Below, one piece after another: positions 17,725 to 26,248 of a stretch of DNA of 47,752 nucleotides. Every line of letters begins with the position of its first letter. The stretch's first letter is position 1. Source of the stretch: Thermodesulfobacteriota bacterium. Its GTDB lineage: Bacteria > Desulfobacterota > WTBG01 > CAIYCZ01 > CAIRTM01. A program made the position numbers and the translations under genes. The DNA lies in contig JANQGV010000313.1 of the NCBI GenBank assembly GCA_028282925.1, positions 1-47,752 on the forward strand, in the 5' to 3' direction. The notes beneath the pieces are model-generated. The model did not search any database. It saw only the letters and a list, made by a program, of their open reading frames with translations, and was not told the origin of the DNA.

Positions 17725-18996
17725 TCAATATGTTTTTTGCAGGTTGCTGAGGGTGAAAATATTTGGATTCACGTCAATCCCGATCCCCTTAACATCCATC
17801 TTTGTAAACCCGGAATGGGTACGCTGCAAATCCTGCATGGTAAAGCCCACAAAGAAATTTTTCATTTCTCCTTTTGCGGTCTTTATATCATTGGTATGAT
17901 GGGTAAAACATTTCCAGTAGCGGCCTAATTGGTCATACATTTCCTGCCAGTGAATAATGTAGGACTCGGGATCGATATACCACACTCGCTTACTGTAGAT
18001 GTAGTCGGGGTCCTTGTTAACGGCTTCAATGACCAGGGTATTACAGCGCTCGAAGGTATACCCGTTGGCCAGGGCCTGTCCCGGTCGCCGGGTCACGACC
18101 GACATGTCCTGGTGGCGGGAAAGCAGCATCTCCTTTTTGCCTTTATAGGTATAGGTATTGCGGCTGATATGCCCGTCCCACTGGTTGCCGTCGTCATAGA
18201 TCTGGTCGGTTCCGTCGATGGCATTGGTCCGTTCGGCGGTGGAAAGTCTCCTGATCCGCCTAAACTGGGCATAGTACAAATAGGAGATATCGGGTTTGTC
18301 GTAATCGATAAACCGCATGGTGATGAAGCGGGTGTTGTTCATTTCCGGAGGTAAATACATGTGCATGAACTGCCCCTTCATGTACCCCTTTGGATTTTTG
18401 GCAATTGCCGGGCGCGGATCCACATCGACCCGGTGCACAAAATACATCTCCGTAAATTCCTGTTTGGCAACCCGGTCGGACTTGGTCCGGGGGTTGATAT
18501 TGGGAGACCACCACAGCATTTTATACGTATCGCCCCGGGTCTGCATGTCCACATTATAGGCAACTTCAAAGCCGGTCTTGGGGCTGGGGAACGGCATCCC
18601 GGCAATATTGGTGTAATTGACGATCTTACCCTCGGCATCGGTTTTCACCAGGGGGGCATATTTTCTGGTTGCCTCGATCATGCCCTGTGTTTCATTGATG
18701 CGCTTATAGGGTCCGATATAGAAATAGTATCCTTCTTCCGGGGCATACCACTTCTCCTCATTTTTGAACAAATCGAGCCAGGGCTCAGGCAAAAATTCAG
18801 CTACCTGGTCGATAGAGTCTTTGGTTATCTTTTTGCCGACCCAGGCCTTCTCCCACTCCCTGACCTGTGCCAGTTCTTCCGGGGTGTAGGCGGCAACCGG
18901 AAACACAACTTCACCGGCCACGGCGGTGAATGCCGTCAGCAACACCACGGCTACGGCTGTCGTAAAAAGTATGCTCCAGCGTTGTTTCACCATCAT
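17725..18996 (-). CDS. DUF1329 outer-membrane-associated protein
   Basis: A 423-residue exported protein. The signal peptide covers about residues 1-28 (VVLLTAFTAVAG). The mature part is the DUF1329 type, related in shape to LolA/LolB-like half-barrels: FPEAAYTPEELA-like opening, MPFPSPKTGFEVAYNVDM in the middle, and RVWYIDPESYIIHWQEMYDQ and FVGFTMQDLQRTHSG near the end. In Marinobacter the DUF1329 protein AupB works with the DUF1302 protein AupA in hydrocarbon assimilation; I transfer only the association, not the substrate. AAGGAGGG precedes the ATG with five bases between. It is 33 bases after the DUF1302 gene and is clearly in one operon with it. Confidence 0.9.
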   Translation of the reverse strand: MMVKQRWSILFTTAVAVVLLTAFTAVAGEVVFPVAAYTPEELAQVREWEKAWVGKKITKDSIDQVAEFLPEPWLDLFKNEEKWYAPEEGYYFYIGPYKRINETQGMIEATRKYAPLVKTDAEGKIVNYTNIAGMPFPSPKTGFEVAYNVDMQTRGDTYKMLWWSPNINPRTKSDRVAKQEFTEMYFVHRVDVDPRPAIAKNPKGYMKGQFMHMYLPPEMNNTRFITMRFIDYDKPDISYLYYAQFRRIRRLSTAERTNAIDGTDQIYDDGNQWDGHISRNTYTYKGKKEMLLSRHQDMSVVTRRPGQALANGYTFERCNTLVIEAVNKDPDYIYSKRVWYIDPESYIIHWQEMYDQLGRYWKCFTHHTNDIKTAKGEMKNFFVGFTMQDLQRTHSGFTKMDVKGIGIDVNPNIFTLSNLQKTY

Positions 18997-19029
18997 ATAT
19001 TCCCTCCTTTTTATGAAAAATTCATGTTC

Positions 19030-20592
19030 TTAAAACTCATAGCGCAATCTTAAAATGATGCTGTCTTTGGACGACGAGACCCGCGAAGCATATCTGAAGC
19101 GCCGCTTGCCGCCCCCGTAGGCCACATACGCAAGGTCGGCGCGCCAGTGGATACCTGGAAAAACATAGGTAAGGGACGGAACCGCCATCCACTTGCCGAT
19201 CCGCAGGTAATAGTTACCGGTAAAGACGAACACAAACGACTGGTTAAGCAGGTCCTGCTGCATAAACAGGATTATCGAGTCGGTGGAGGAATCTTTATAG
19301 TAGTGGTTCCGGTCGCCCACCACCAGGTCGCGGTCGTGATTGAATATTTTTTCCCAGAAGTAGGTAACGCTGATATCAAGCATCCGGCCGGTGCCGATAT
19401 TTTCGGTAAACCATGGAATAGTGAATTTCTTACTGCACTGCAGGGCCGCGCCCAGGGCATCGCGGCGGGTCCAGTCATACACCGCGCCGCTGTCGCCGTC
19501 GGTGCCTTTGTTCATGGGGCTGCCGATTTCATAAAACCACTCAAGTCTCCAGACCGTGCTGAACAATTTCTCACTATAGGTCTGGGCCGTCCCACCGATG
19601 GTCTGATAGCGCTTGAATTTAAACACCCGTCCACCGTTCCACTCACCCACATCCGGGGTGCGTCCGTTGATGCCGGCCTGAATGTATATCAGGGTATAGG
19701 GGGTGACCCGGTAGGGATTTGCCACAGGGCCGTCGGAGCGGGCGTTGTAATACAGCAGGGTCCAGTCGATGTCCCAGGTATAGCCCCGGACCCTGAAGCC
19801 CAGTTCCCAGTTGTCCCAGCCCCAGTTATGGGCATCTCGGCTCCAGCGTTCCCGTTGCCAGTGATAAATCCCGAACCCGATACCGAAGGGATTAACCTGG
19901 TGTATCGGACTGCCGTAATGGGTTCCTTCATAGGGCAGTTCAATATTGCGGTAATGCCCCGGGTTGAAAATAAATTCAAACAGCAGGCTGCCGGGAAGTT
20001 CGGACTGGTAAAACCCCCGGATCATCCAGAGGCCCATCTTGACCTCTTCCCAGGTATCGACCCCGGGTGTGCCGCGGCGAAGATCAAGAGGGTTGACCAC
20101 GTCGGCCACCCGTTGCATATCCAACTGCCCCCAGATGACGATTTGCTTGCCGATACGAAGCTGCCAGGGACCCTTGATAATGTCGATGTAGGCTTCCGTC
20201 AGGATGTCATCGTCGAAGTGCCTGGGGTGCACATAGTCCTTGCGGTCGTTATGGGCCATGTGCCGGCCGAGGTTGTCATCGATGCGGGGCGCTTTTTCCC
20301 ACCACCATTTCACTCCGCCGAAAAGCCGGATGGTGGTTTCGCCCTTGTTATATACCGTGTAAAGCGCTTCAAAAAGGACGCTGGTTTGGAGAAAATCAAG
20401 GCTGGTATCGCGGTACTGTTTTTCGCGGTCAAGCATCGCGGTTCTGATGTAGGCGGTCTCCTTGACAAAACCGCTGATGATCAGTTTGCCGTCCATAAAC
20501 TCCGAAGAAGCCTGAGCAGGAATACAAAAAAACAGGGATAATAAAAGTGCCGCAAGGAAGGTTGTGGTTGTGGATGTACGGTTGTTTTTCAT
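19030..20592 (-). CDS. DUF1302 outer-membrane beta-barrel protein
   Basis: A 520-residue protein from the ATG at 20592, which has AAGGAGGG upstream; an earlier ATG at 20649 lacks these features. A signal peptide ends near QASS (residue 30). The rest alternates aromatic and polar residues in many beta strands and ends with Phe (LRLRYEF), the usual signal for outer-membrane assembly. Family blocks include LRIGKQIVIWGQLD followed by VVNPLDLRRG. Relatives such as AupA are placed in the outer membrane and linked to hydrophobic-compound uptake. It is the first gene of the four-gene set 20592-14055. The 307-base gap in front may hold its own promoter or carry transcription through from the nitrogenase-like operon. 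Confidence 0.9.
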   Translation of the reverse strand: MKNNRTSTTTTFLAALLLSLFFCIPAQASSEFMDGKLIISGFVKETAYIRTAMLDREKQYRDTSLDFLQTSVLFEALYTVYNKGETTIRLFGGVKWWWEKAPRIDDNLGRHMAHNDRKDYVHPRHFDDDILTEAYIDIIKGPWQLRIGKQIVIWGQLDMQRVADVVNPLDLRRGTPGVDTWEEVKMGLWMIRGFYQSELPGSLLFEFIFNPGHYRNIELPYEGTHYGSPIHQVNPFGIGFGIYHWQRERWSRDAHNWGWDNWELGFRVRGYTWDIDWTLLYYNARSDGPVANPYRVTPYTLIYIQAGINGRTPDVGEWNGGRVFKFKRYQTIGGTAQTYSEKLFSTVWRLEWFYEIGSPMNKGTDGDSGAVYDWTRRDALGAALQCSKKFTIPWFTENIGTGRMLDISVTYFWEKIFNHDRDLVVGDRNHYYKDSSTDSIILFMQQDLLNQSFVFVFTGNYYLRIGKWMAVPSLTYVFPGIHWRADLAYVAYGGGKRRFRYASRVSSSKDSIILRLRYEF

Positions 20593-20899
20593 ACATTCCC
20601 TCCTTTTAAAAGTAACGACCCGCAGGTCTGCCCAAGCCGCACGCGACATTCACTATAGAGCGTTCGACTTGATCCCGGATGGTATATATGCATCAATAAC
20701 ACGGGAAAACAGCACATGCTGCGATTTCCCGGCTATGTTTCACATGCACAACGTACCGGACAGAAAGAGAATGTATTTTGCTGGAAAGTACAGAGGTTAC
20801 ATCTTCAACATGAATTCAAAACAACAACAAGTAAGTAGTATTACTTAAAAGCATACCACACTTAAAACATGAGTGCAATCGCCGGGACAGTTGTGTCGA
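20593..20899. other. Structured intergenic region before the DUF1302 set
   Basis: No gene is visible in these 307 bases. Two inverted repeats stand out. The first is CGGGAAA (20702-20708) with TTTCCCG (20725-20731), enclosing CAGCA/TGCTG (20710-20714 and 20717-20721). The second is TAAGTA (20832-20837) and TACTTA (20842-20847) around GTAT. Neither is followed by a T run on the minus strand, so they look like regulatory sites or a processing stem more than a terminator. I found no convincing -35/-10 pair. Confidence 0.4.
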
Positions 20900-22633
20900 C
20901 TACATACCCAGTTCTTTACGAAAAGCCTCCACAATACTGCCTGTAATTTTTTCATATCCGTGGTCCCGGGCATAATCCTCGGTGCCCGAAACCGCCGCCT
21001 GCCTGAAGGGAGACGGTACCAGTTCAAGCATCTGCTTGGCATCATCCTCCCACGGCATGCCGAATGCAAGACTGTCGACCGGTATCTCCTCGTCATCCTC
21101 TGCCGCGGGCTCAGGAGAAGACTCACCGTTGTCTTCAAAAACGGCTGAAAACTTAGCCTTGAACTTTGTGGGGGTGTATTTATCGGATACTTCCTGAATA
21201 ATCCCGACCGTAACATTTGAACCCCGCTCTTTGGCGGTCTGCTCGGCCACCTGGTGCAGTTTTTTCACCGCTGTTGAGCGCACAAAGTGCGGAATCATTT
21301 CCGAAACCTTCATCAGGGCTTCTTCCGCCGCAATGTCCCAGGGAACCGCCCCGGTGGAAATGGGTCCGGTCATTTCCCCCTTTGTTTCCAGAAATATCCC
21401 CATGTAGACCTCATTCACAAGGGACTGGATCAGATACTTCGCACCCCGGAACCCCATGAAGGGACAGTTTTCCGTGCTGAGATACCCGATGGTAGGGATA
21501 TCGGCGAAAATAAAGTTCTGAAAACCCTGGTCCATGCTGATTTTTTTATCGTAAAAGTTGCCGAATATGGCCATGGGGGCCGTTGCAACAAAGGCTTCGC
21601 CCTTCTCTTCGATGGTGGGGGACACCAGCACCCGGCCGCAGACCTCTTTGACCCGTTCTGCAGCCTGATCGCTGCTCACCGAGCAAAGCACATTGGTAAC
21701 ACCGGCTTCAGCGGCAAAAAACTCGCTGATACCGACGGCATAGGTATTGTTGTTGTCAAAAGAGAGTGCCGCGCTCATTTCAAAGGTTACGGTAAAAAAC
21801 ATGTTCGAGCGGGCAAAGTTTATGGCGCTCTGCATCTCCTCCCGCACAAATGCGGTATCGCTCAGAGAGAAAAACCCGGCGATTTTCTCAAGCCAGCGGG
21901 CTGAACTTTCAAACCCGATGGGGAGAATATCGTCCATATAGGGCATGCCGAAACGTTTTTCCATCTCTTTGGCCACCTCCACGCCGCAGTCAAACGGATA
22001 CATGCACACATTCAGGCCTGCCCGGGGCGCCCGCTGTATTTCTTCGATAGTGGCCCCGGCCGTCATAACCGTGTTGACGGTGACGCCGATTCCGGCCAGC
22101 ATTCGCTTCAGCTCGCACACATCGGCCATCCAGTTAAACGTCGAATAGGTCGGGCCGATGAGGTTGACACTGTTCGGCAGCGTATCAGCCTCGGTTTGCA
22201 TGATGTCCAGCAGCTTTAAGAGTGCTGCATCCTTGCCGTCGGTAGCAGTTCCGCCGATGGGGGGTCGAACGATGACCGTGTTTTGGAACCCGACCTTATT
22301 TGCAACTCCTTCAACATCATCCTGGGTCACTTCAACCGACGGGGCCGTAATGACGATAATGGCAGTAGGATCTTTTTTGATTACTTTGTGCACCACCTCT
22401 TCAAGCTTGTCTTCGGCACCCTGCATAACATCGGCATAGGACAGATTGGTGGAATAAAGCTCGGCGGTCCAGTCGTTTACCAGAACATTCACGTGCTGGT
22501 TGATAGAGCATCCGGGCGGTGCATGAAATATCGTGCGTGCATCCGTGATGCCCATTGCCGCCCAAAGCGCCCCTTCAAAGGCCGAGGGCGTGTGAATTTC
22601 CTGCATTCTGAAATCTTTCGCATCACCAGCCAT
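20900..22633 (-). CDS. Nitrogenase-like component 1 subunit, BchB/ChlB type with PCP_red tail
   Basis: A 577-residue catalytic subunit. The ATG at 22633 is chosen because GGAGG lies six bases upstream and it begins just after the preceding stop; an earlier ATG would overlap that gene. The N-terminal 430 residues are a nitrogenase MoFe-type fold: HAPPGCSINQ near residue 42, ITAPSVEVTQDDV, and NCPFMGFRGAKYLIQSLVNE. The last 45 residues (LVPSPFRQAAVSGTEDYARD) match the C-terminal PCP_red domain of protochlorophyllide reductase subunit B. Cys42 falls where BchB has its cluster ligand Asp36; the other two ligand positions carry no Cys, as in BchB. An acidic linker (residues about 490-525) precedes the tail. 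No pigment gene is nearby, so the substrate is unknown. It is the last gene of the MarR-headed operon. Confidence 0.85.
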   Translation of the reverse strand: MAGDAKDFRMQEIHTPSAFEGALWAAMGITDARTIFHAPPGCSINQHVNVLVNDWTAELYSTNLSYADVMQGAEDKLEEVVHKVIKKDPTAIIVITAPSVEVTQDDVEGVANKVGFQNTVIVRPPIGGTATDGKDAALLKLLDIMQTEADTLPNSVNLIGPTYSTFNWMADVCELKRMLAGIGVTVNTVMTAGATIEEIQRAPRAGLNVCMYPFDCGVEVAKEMEKRFGMPYMDDILPIGFESSARWLEKIAGFFSLSDTAFVREEMQSAINFARSNMFFTVTFEMSAALSFDNNNTYAVGISEFFAAEAGVTNVLCSVSSDQAAERVKEVCGRVLVSPTIEEKGEAFVATAPMAIFGNFYDKKISMDQGFQNFIFADIPTIGYLSTENCPFMGFRGAKYLIQSLVNEVYMGIFLETKGEMTGPISTGAVPWDIAAEEALMKVSEMIPHFVRSTAVKKLHQVAEQTAKERGSNVTVGIIQEVSDKYTPTKFKAKFSAVFEDNGESSPEPAAEDDEEIPVDSLAFGMPWEDDAKQMLELVPSPFRQAAVSGTEDYARDHGYEKITGSIVEAFRKELGM

Positions 22634-22635
22634 GT

Positions 22636-23871
22636 TCATCCTCCATACTGTTCCATTAAGGTTTGCCACTTTTCATATACCGGCTGCTTCAGATTTGCAA
22701 AAAAATTGGCTCCAAGATCAAGGGCATAATCGTAGCCGTATTCGGTAAGATACAGCATATTGATAACGGTGGGGACAAAGCGCTTCATGGATTCAACCTG
22801 GGCCTGAAATTCAACAGCTACGACCGTTGGATTGATATCGTCAATGACGTCTTCGATGGTATCAAAATCATCCTCGATAAACGTCACCCCATAACGTTCC
22901 TGCATGATCTTTTTTTCCTGCTTGTAAAAGGCGTTCTTCATACAGGGAACCACGTGGACCTCGGCGCCGAATTCAGCCATGATTTTTCCTATGGATACTT
23001 CATTGGCCGGGCCGGTCACCAGGAGCATCCGCACCTTTTTTTCGGCAAACGATTTCCGAATTGTGTCCAGTTCCGGCTGTACCCGCTTTTCTTCCGCATC
23101 CACCAGATCGTGCAGTTTCTGGTTATTATGCCGGTCGGCCACCGCCCGCAGGAAATTGGACGTGCCCTGGATGCCGGCCGGAATTTCGATAAAGCGGCTT
23201 TCAATACCGTGACGGTCATGAAGCTTTTTGCAGGTCAAATGGTTGGTGATATGTATGGAATAGACGCTTTCGGCGCAGGCGATTTTTTCCATTTCATTGA
23301 TATGCGGAGCCGGAAACACGAATGTCTGCATGCCGGCTTTTTTCAGGTATACCTCGATGGCGGCCATATTGCCTGCATCCTGGCCGGTCCGGCCGACAAT
23401 GCCCACCGATCCGGCAACCTTCTCCTGCTCAGGGAATGCCCTCACAAGGGCCGCCCAGGAGGTATCTGATCCCAACGGCATTGACCGGGGATAGTTGAAC
23501 CCCGTATTACAGTACACGACCTTCAGGTCCGGCACTTCTTCCTGAAGCTCCATAATAACACCGTCTACATCCTCGCCGATCAACTGGGGCACACAGGTGT
23601 TGATGATAAACACATAACGGGGCTTGTATTTGTTGTAGAGGTTGACGATCTGCTGCTTCAGGCTCTGCTCGCCTCCGAAAATAACATCGCTTTTGTTGAT
23701 GAGCGTTCCGGCGGTAACAAGCTGGGCCGGCCGGCACGACATGGACCCTACCTGGTTCTGGTATAAACAGGGTTGGGGGCCGTGCAGTAGCGGCACAACA
23801 CCTTCAATTTTGCCCAGGCTTGCCAGGGCCTGGATGGTTGAACAGCAATGCTCATAGCTCTTCAATGGCAT
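22636..23871 (-). CDS. Nitrogenase-like component 1 subunit, NifD/NifK/BchN type
   Basis: A 411-residue subunit from the ATG at 23871, with GGGAGGT upstream. Three Cys fit the bridging-cluster ligands: Cys10 (EHCCST), Cys35 (LHGPQPC) and Cys93 (INTCVPQLIGEDVDG). Their spacing of 25 and 58 residues equals that of NifK Cys70, Cys95 and Cys153. Other typical blocks are GIVGRTGQDAGN and KPVYEKW near the end. It should pair with the BchB-like subunit encoded just downstream to form the component receiving electrons from the NifH-like proteins. No nifB, nifE or nifN is in the window, so an iron-molybdenum-type cofactor is not indicated. The upstream NifH-like gene stops 17 bases before this start. 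Confidence 0.87.
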   Translation of the reverse strand: MPLKSYEHCCSTIQALASLGKIEGVVPLLHGPQPCLYQNQVGSMSCRPAQLVTAGTLINKSDVIFGGEQSLKQQIVNLYNKYKPRYVFIINTCVPQLIGEDVDGVIMELQEEVPDLKVVYCNTGFNYPRSMPLGSDTSWAALVRAFPEQEKVAGSVGIVGRTGQDAGNMAAIEVYLKKAGMQTFVFPAPHINEMEKIACAESVYSIHITNHLTCKKLHDRHGIESRFIEIPAGIQGTSNFLRAVADRHNNQKLHDLVDAEEKRVQPELDTIRKSFAEKKVRMLLVTGPANEVSIGKIMAEFGAEVHVVPCMKNAFYKQEKKIMQERYGVTFIEDDFDTIEDVIDDINPTVVAVEFQAQVESMKRFVPTVINMLYLTEYGYDYALDLGANFFANLKQPVYEKWQTLMEQYGG

Positions 23872-23888
23872 GTTACTACCTCCCGCAT

Positions 23889-24740
23889 TTAGTTGGTTGC
23901 GTCTTTTTCCCTGGACCACCAGGCATGCAGCTCTTCAAAGCTCATGGACGTGGGCACCGTATAGCTGTTGTTGTCCCATATGGCATCCGCCAAATTCCTG
24001 AACGCATCGCATTCGGGCGAATCGGGATAGAGCTGAAACAGGGTCACCCCTTTGCCCGAACACTCCTTAATCCTCTCACTGTAAGGAATAAACCCCACAA
24101 TCCGGCTTCCCAGCTTTTGTGCCCCTTCGGATAGAACATGCTCCTCGTTGGCCATTTCACGCAGGTTACCGATAATGCCTCCCAGCCTGGCGCCGGAACG
24201 GGCATTAAATCGGGCTACCGCCTTGCATATATTGGAAGCCGCAAACAGCACCTCCAGCTCGCCGCTGCTCACGATATATATCTCATTTGCATGGCCTTCA
24301 CGAATGGGCATCGAGAATCCGCCGCAGACGACATCACCCAGCACATCATACAAAACAACATCAAGCTGGAGGTTCTCGAATACATTGAGATGCCGCAGTG
24401 TTTCAATGGCTTCAACAACGCCCTTGCCGCCACAGCCCAGCCCCGGATCAGGCCCCCCGCTTTCGGCACAAAAGATGTGCCCTGAGCACTCTCCACTCAG
24501 GGGGCTTTCCAGCACGACTTCATCCCTGGTAACGGATTGCACCTTAAAATCTTTTTTTCGCAGGGTGCCTAAAATAGTCGGCGGCATTTTCCCCCGGAGC
24601 AACAGTCTTGTGCTGTCGTGCTTGGGATCACAGCCCACATGCAACACTTTCAGCCCCTTGGCCGCCAGGGCAAACGAAATATGGGAGGAAACCATGGATT
24701 TCCCGATACCGCCTTTACCATAAATAGCCATCTGCCGCAC
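23889..24740 (-). CDS. NifH/BchL-like Fe protein, copy 1
   Basis: A 283-residue ATPase and electron donor. The start is GTG at 24740, with AGGAGA seven bases upstream; an ATG three codons later is too far from that site. The P-loop is YGKGGIGKSM, with Met16 in place of the usual Thr. Switch I is GCDPKHDSTR as in NifH. The ligands for the subunit-bridging [4Fe-4S] cluster are Cys103 (DPGLGCGGKGV) and Cys139 (DVLGDVVCGGFSMP), matching NifH Cys97 and Cys132. It is a paralogue of the gene immediately upstream, with 75 bases between. A single homodimeric Fe protein is usual, so the pair may form distinct donors or a heterodimer. Confidence 0.9.
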   Translation of the reverse strand: MRQMAIYGKGGIGKSMVSSHISFALAAKGLKVLHVGCDPKHDSTRLLLRGKMPPTILGTLRKKDFKVQSVTRDEVVLESPLSGECSGHIFCAESGGPDPGLGCGGKGVVEAIETLRHLNVFENLQLDVVLYDVLGDVVCGGFSMPIREGHANEIYIVSSGELEVLFAASNICKAVARFNARSGARLGGIIGNLREMANEEHVLSEGAQKLGSRIVGFIPYSERIKECSGKGVTLFQLYPDSPECDAFRNLADAIWDNNSYTVPTSMSFEELHAWWSREKDATN

Positions 24741-24815
24741 AACTGTTTCTCCTGAGCTATAGGTTTACTCTCTGCCTTTCATCAGGTGCATGTTGCTGCC
24801 GCCCGTATAACCGCA

Positions 24816-25655
24816 TTAATCAAGATACGGCAACCACCACTCGTAAAGCTGTTCAAAATCAATATTATTGGGAATAATCATCTCTGTGTTCGCAAAAACG
24901 GCCTCACCGATGCCGCGATATACCTCAACCTCATCGGAATCCGGCGCACCAAAAAACACCGTCTCTCCCTTTCCGCCGCACTCCTTGACAACTTGGCTGA
25001 AGGGTATCATGCCGATGATGCGGGTACCCAACGTACCGGCAAAATCACGGACCATCTTCTGCTCGTTTTTCACCCGCCGCAGATTCACGATCAGGCCTCC
25101 AAGCTTAGAGCCTGAACGTTTTTCAAACCGCCGGATCGCTTTGGAAACATTGGTAACCTGGTACAGGGCCTCAAACTCCCCGCTGGTCACCACATAGGTC
25201 TCACGGGCATACCCCTGCCGGATAGGCATCGAAAAGCCCCCGCATACCACGTCTCCAAGTATGTCGTAGATAACGACATCTATGGCAAGCTCCTTGAAAA
25301 TGTCACAGCGGGTCAGGGTTTCAATCGCCTCCACCACCCCTTTTCCGCCACAACCGACGCCCGGCTCCGGCCCCCCGCTTTCAGCACAAAATATTTTCCC
25401 CCCGTCGGGAAATTCGAGGGGGGACTCGGCAATGATATCTTCCGGGATTATGTCTTCATACTCAAAATCATGGACACGAAGCACATCCAGAATGGTCGGC
25501 GGAAAATCGGGCAGCAACAGGTAGGTACTGTCGTTTTTCGGACTGCAGCCCACCTGCAACACCTTCAGTCCGCGCCGGGCAAATGTACATGACAGGTGCG
25601 ATGCTACTGTAGACTTTCCTATCCCCCCTTTGCCGTAGATAGCTATCTGGCGCAT
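24816..25655 (-). CDS. NifH/BchL-like Fe protein, copy 2
   Basis: A 279-residue paralogue of the next gene downstream. The P-loop YGKGGIGKST is canonical. Switch I reads GCSPKNDSTY: Ser38 replaces the Asp equivalent to NifH Asp39, while the Lys and second Asp are kept. Cluster ligands are Cys102 (EPGVGCGGKGV) and Cys138 (DILGDVVCGGFSMP). The protein should bind MgATP and a bridging [4Fe-4S] cluster and pass electrons to component 1. GGAAGGA precedes the ATG. It follows marR by 17 bases and is the first structural gene of the operon. Whether the Ser lowers ATP turnover cannot be judged from sequence. Confidence 0.9.
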   Translation of the reverse strand: MRQIAIYGKGGIGKSTVASHLSCTFARRGLKVLQVGCSPKNDSTYLLLPDFPPTILDVLRVHDFEYEDIIPEDIIAESPLEFPDGGKIFCAESGGPEPGVGCGGKGVVEAIETLTRCDIFKELAIDVVIYDILGDVVCGGFSMPIRQGYARETYVVTSGEFEALYQVTNVSKAIRRFEKRSGSKLGGLIVNLRRVKNEQKMVRDFAGTLGTRIIGMIPFSQVVKECGGKGETVFFGAPDSDEVEVYRGIGEAVFANTEMIIPNNIDFEQLYEWWLPYLD

Positions 25656-25672
25656 TGCGTCCTTCCCCCGAA

Positions 25673-26158
25673 TCAGTCGATTGTCACCTTCTGTAAAATC
25701 GTTGATACTTTTTTCAGAGATTTCACCAGCTCATCCTGGTCTGCATCGTTGAGTTTGCTGAAAACATCACACAGCTCACGGCGGCGTTTGGAGATAAACT
25801 CCTCGTGCAGGGTACGGCCCTTTTCCGTCAGGCGTACATTGACCACCCGCCGGTCGCTGGCATTGCGTACCCGTTCCAGAAATCCGGCCTGTTCCAGGCG
25901 GTCGACCATCTCCGTCATACTGGGCATTTTCACCAGGGCATTCTTGCTTAACTCACCCATGCTGTACTCGCGGTCTTCATGGAAAGCAGACAGCGCTTTC
26001 AACTGCGAGACACTGATACTCTGCACCCCAACGGCGGTAGTGTCGTCCTTGACACCCTTTACCAGTTTGTTGAATATCTGGATAAAGAGATTGCGCACCT
26101 CAACCATGTTTTGTTCAATATCCATCACTCTTTTATTGGTAACGCTTTTTCCGGTCAT
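25673..26158 (-). CDS. MarR-family transcriptional regulator
   Basis: A 161-residue winged-helix protein. The N-terminal helices (VRNLFIQIFNKLVKGVK) form the dimer interface. The core has SQLKALSAF, YSMGELSKNALVKMPSMTEM as helix-turn-helix, VDRLEQAGFLERVRNASDRR leading into the wing, and VNVRLTEKG. The Asp-Arg-Arg of the wing is the MarR hallmark. GGGAG lies five bases before the ATG. It is the first gene of the nitrogenase-like operon. A perfect palindrome overlaps the -10 box of its own promoter (26227-26248), so self-repression relieved by a small ligand is the likely mode. MarR ligands are often phenolic or otherwise aromatic; that is family knowledge, not evidence from this gene. Confidence 0.92.
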   Translation of the reverse strand: MTGKSVTNKRVMDIEQNMVEVRNLFIQIFNKLVKGVKDDTTAVGVQSISVSQLKALSAFHEDREYSMGELSKNALVKMPSMTEMVDRLEQAGFLERVRNASDRRVVNVRLTEKGRTLHEEFISKRRRELCDVFSKLNDADQDELVKSLKKVSTILQKVTID

Positions 26159-26226
26159 GCTGTCTCCCTTTCCGAAATCATTTTATTGCCTGAAGTGCAT
26201 CATGGCCCGCAAATCATTAGGTATAG

Positions 26227-26248
26227 AATATTTAGGAATCTAAATATT
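26227..26248. promoter_or_regulatory. Probable MarR operator (perfect palindrome)
   Basis: Arms AATATTTAG (26227-26235) and CTAAATATT (26240-26248) are exact inverted repeats around GAAT. The left/right TTAG-N4-CTAA core is the kind of site MarR dimers bind. It overlaps the -10 box at 26244-26249 of the promoter reading into marR. Confidence 0.75.

Noticed and set aside
19147-20541. Long plus-strand open frame of 464 codons opposite the DUF1302 gene
   Set aside because: It is antisense to a gene with a signal peptide, ribosome site and family motifs. Its translation has no domain pattern. Similar long antisense frames at 39882-41276, 27593-28615, 16477-17640, 3683-4600 and 5587-6555 are rejected for the same reason.
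20900-25655. Reading the operon as genuine dark-operative protochlorophyllide reductase (bchLNB)
   Set aside because: There are two Fe proteins, the Asp ligand is Cys, MarR control is unusual, and no other pigment gene is present in the window. The similarity is real but the name would overstate it.
20900-25655. Reading the operon as nitrogenase or methylthioalkane reductase
   Set aside because: No nifB, nifE or nifN is present, and the catalytic subunit has the PCP_red tail and lacks two of the three NifD-type Cys.
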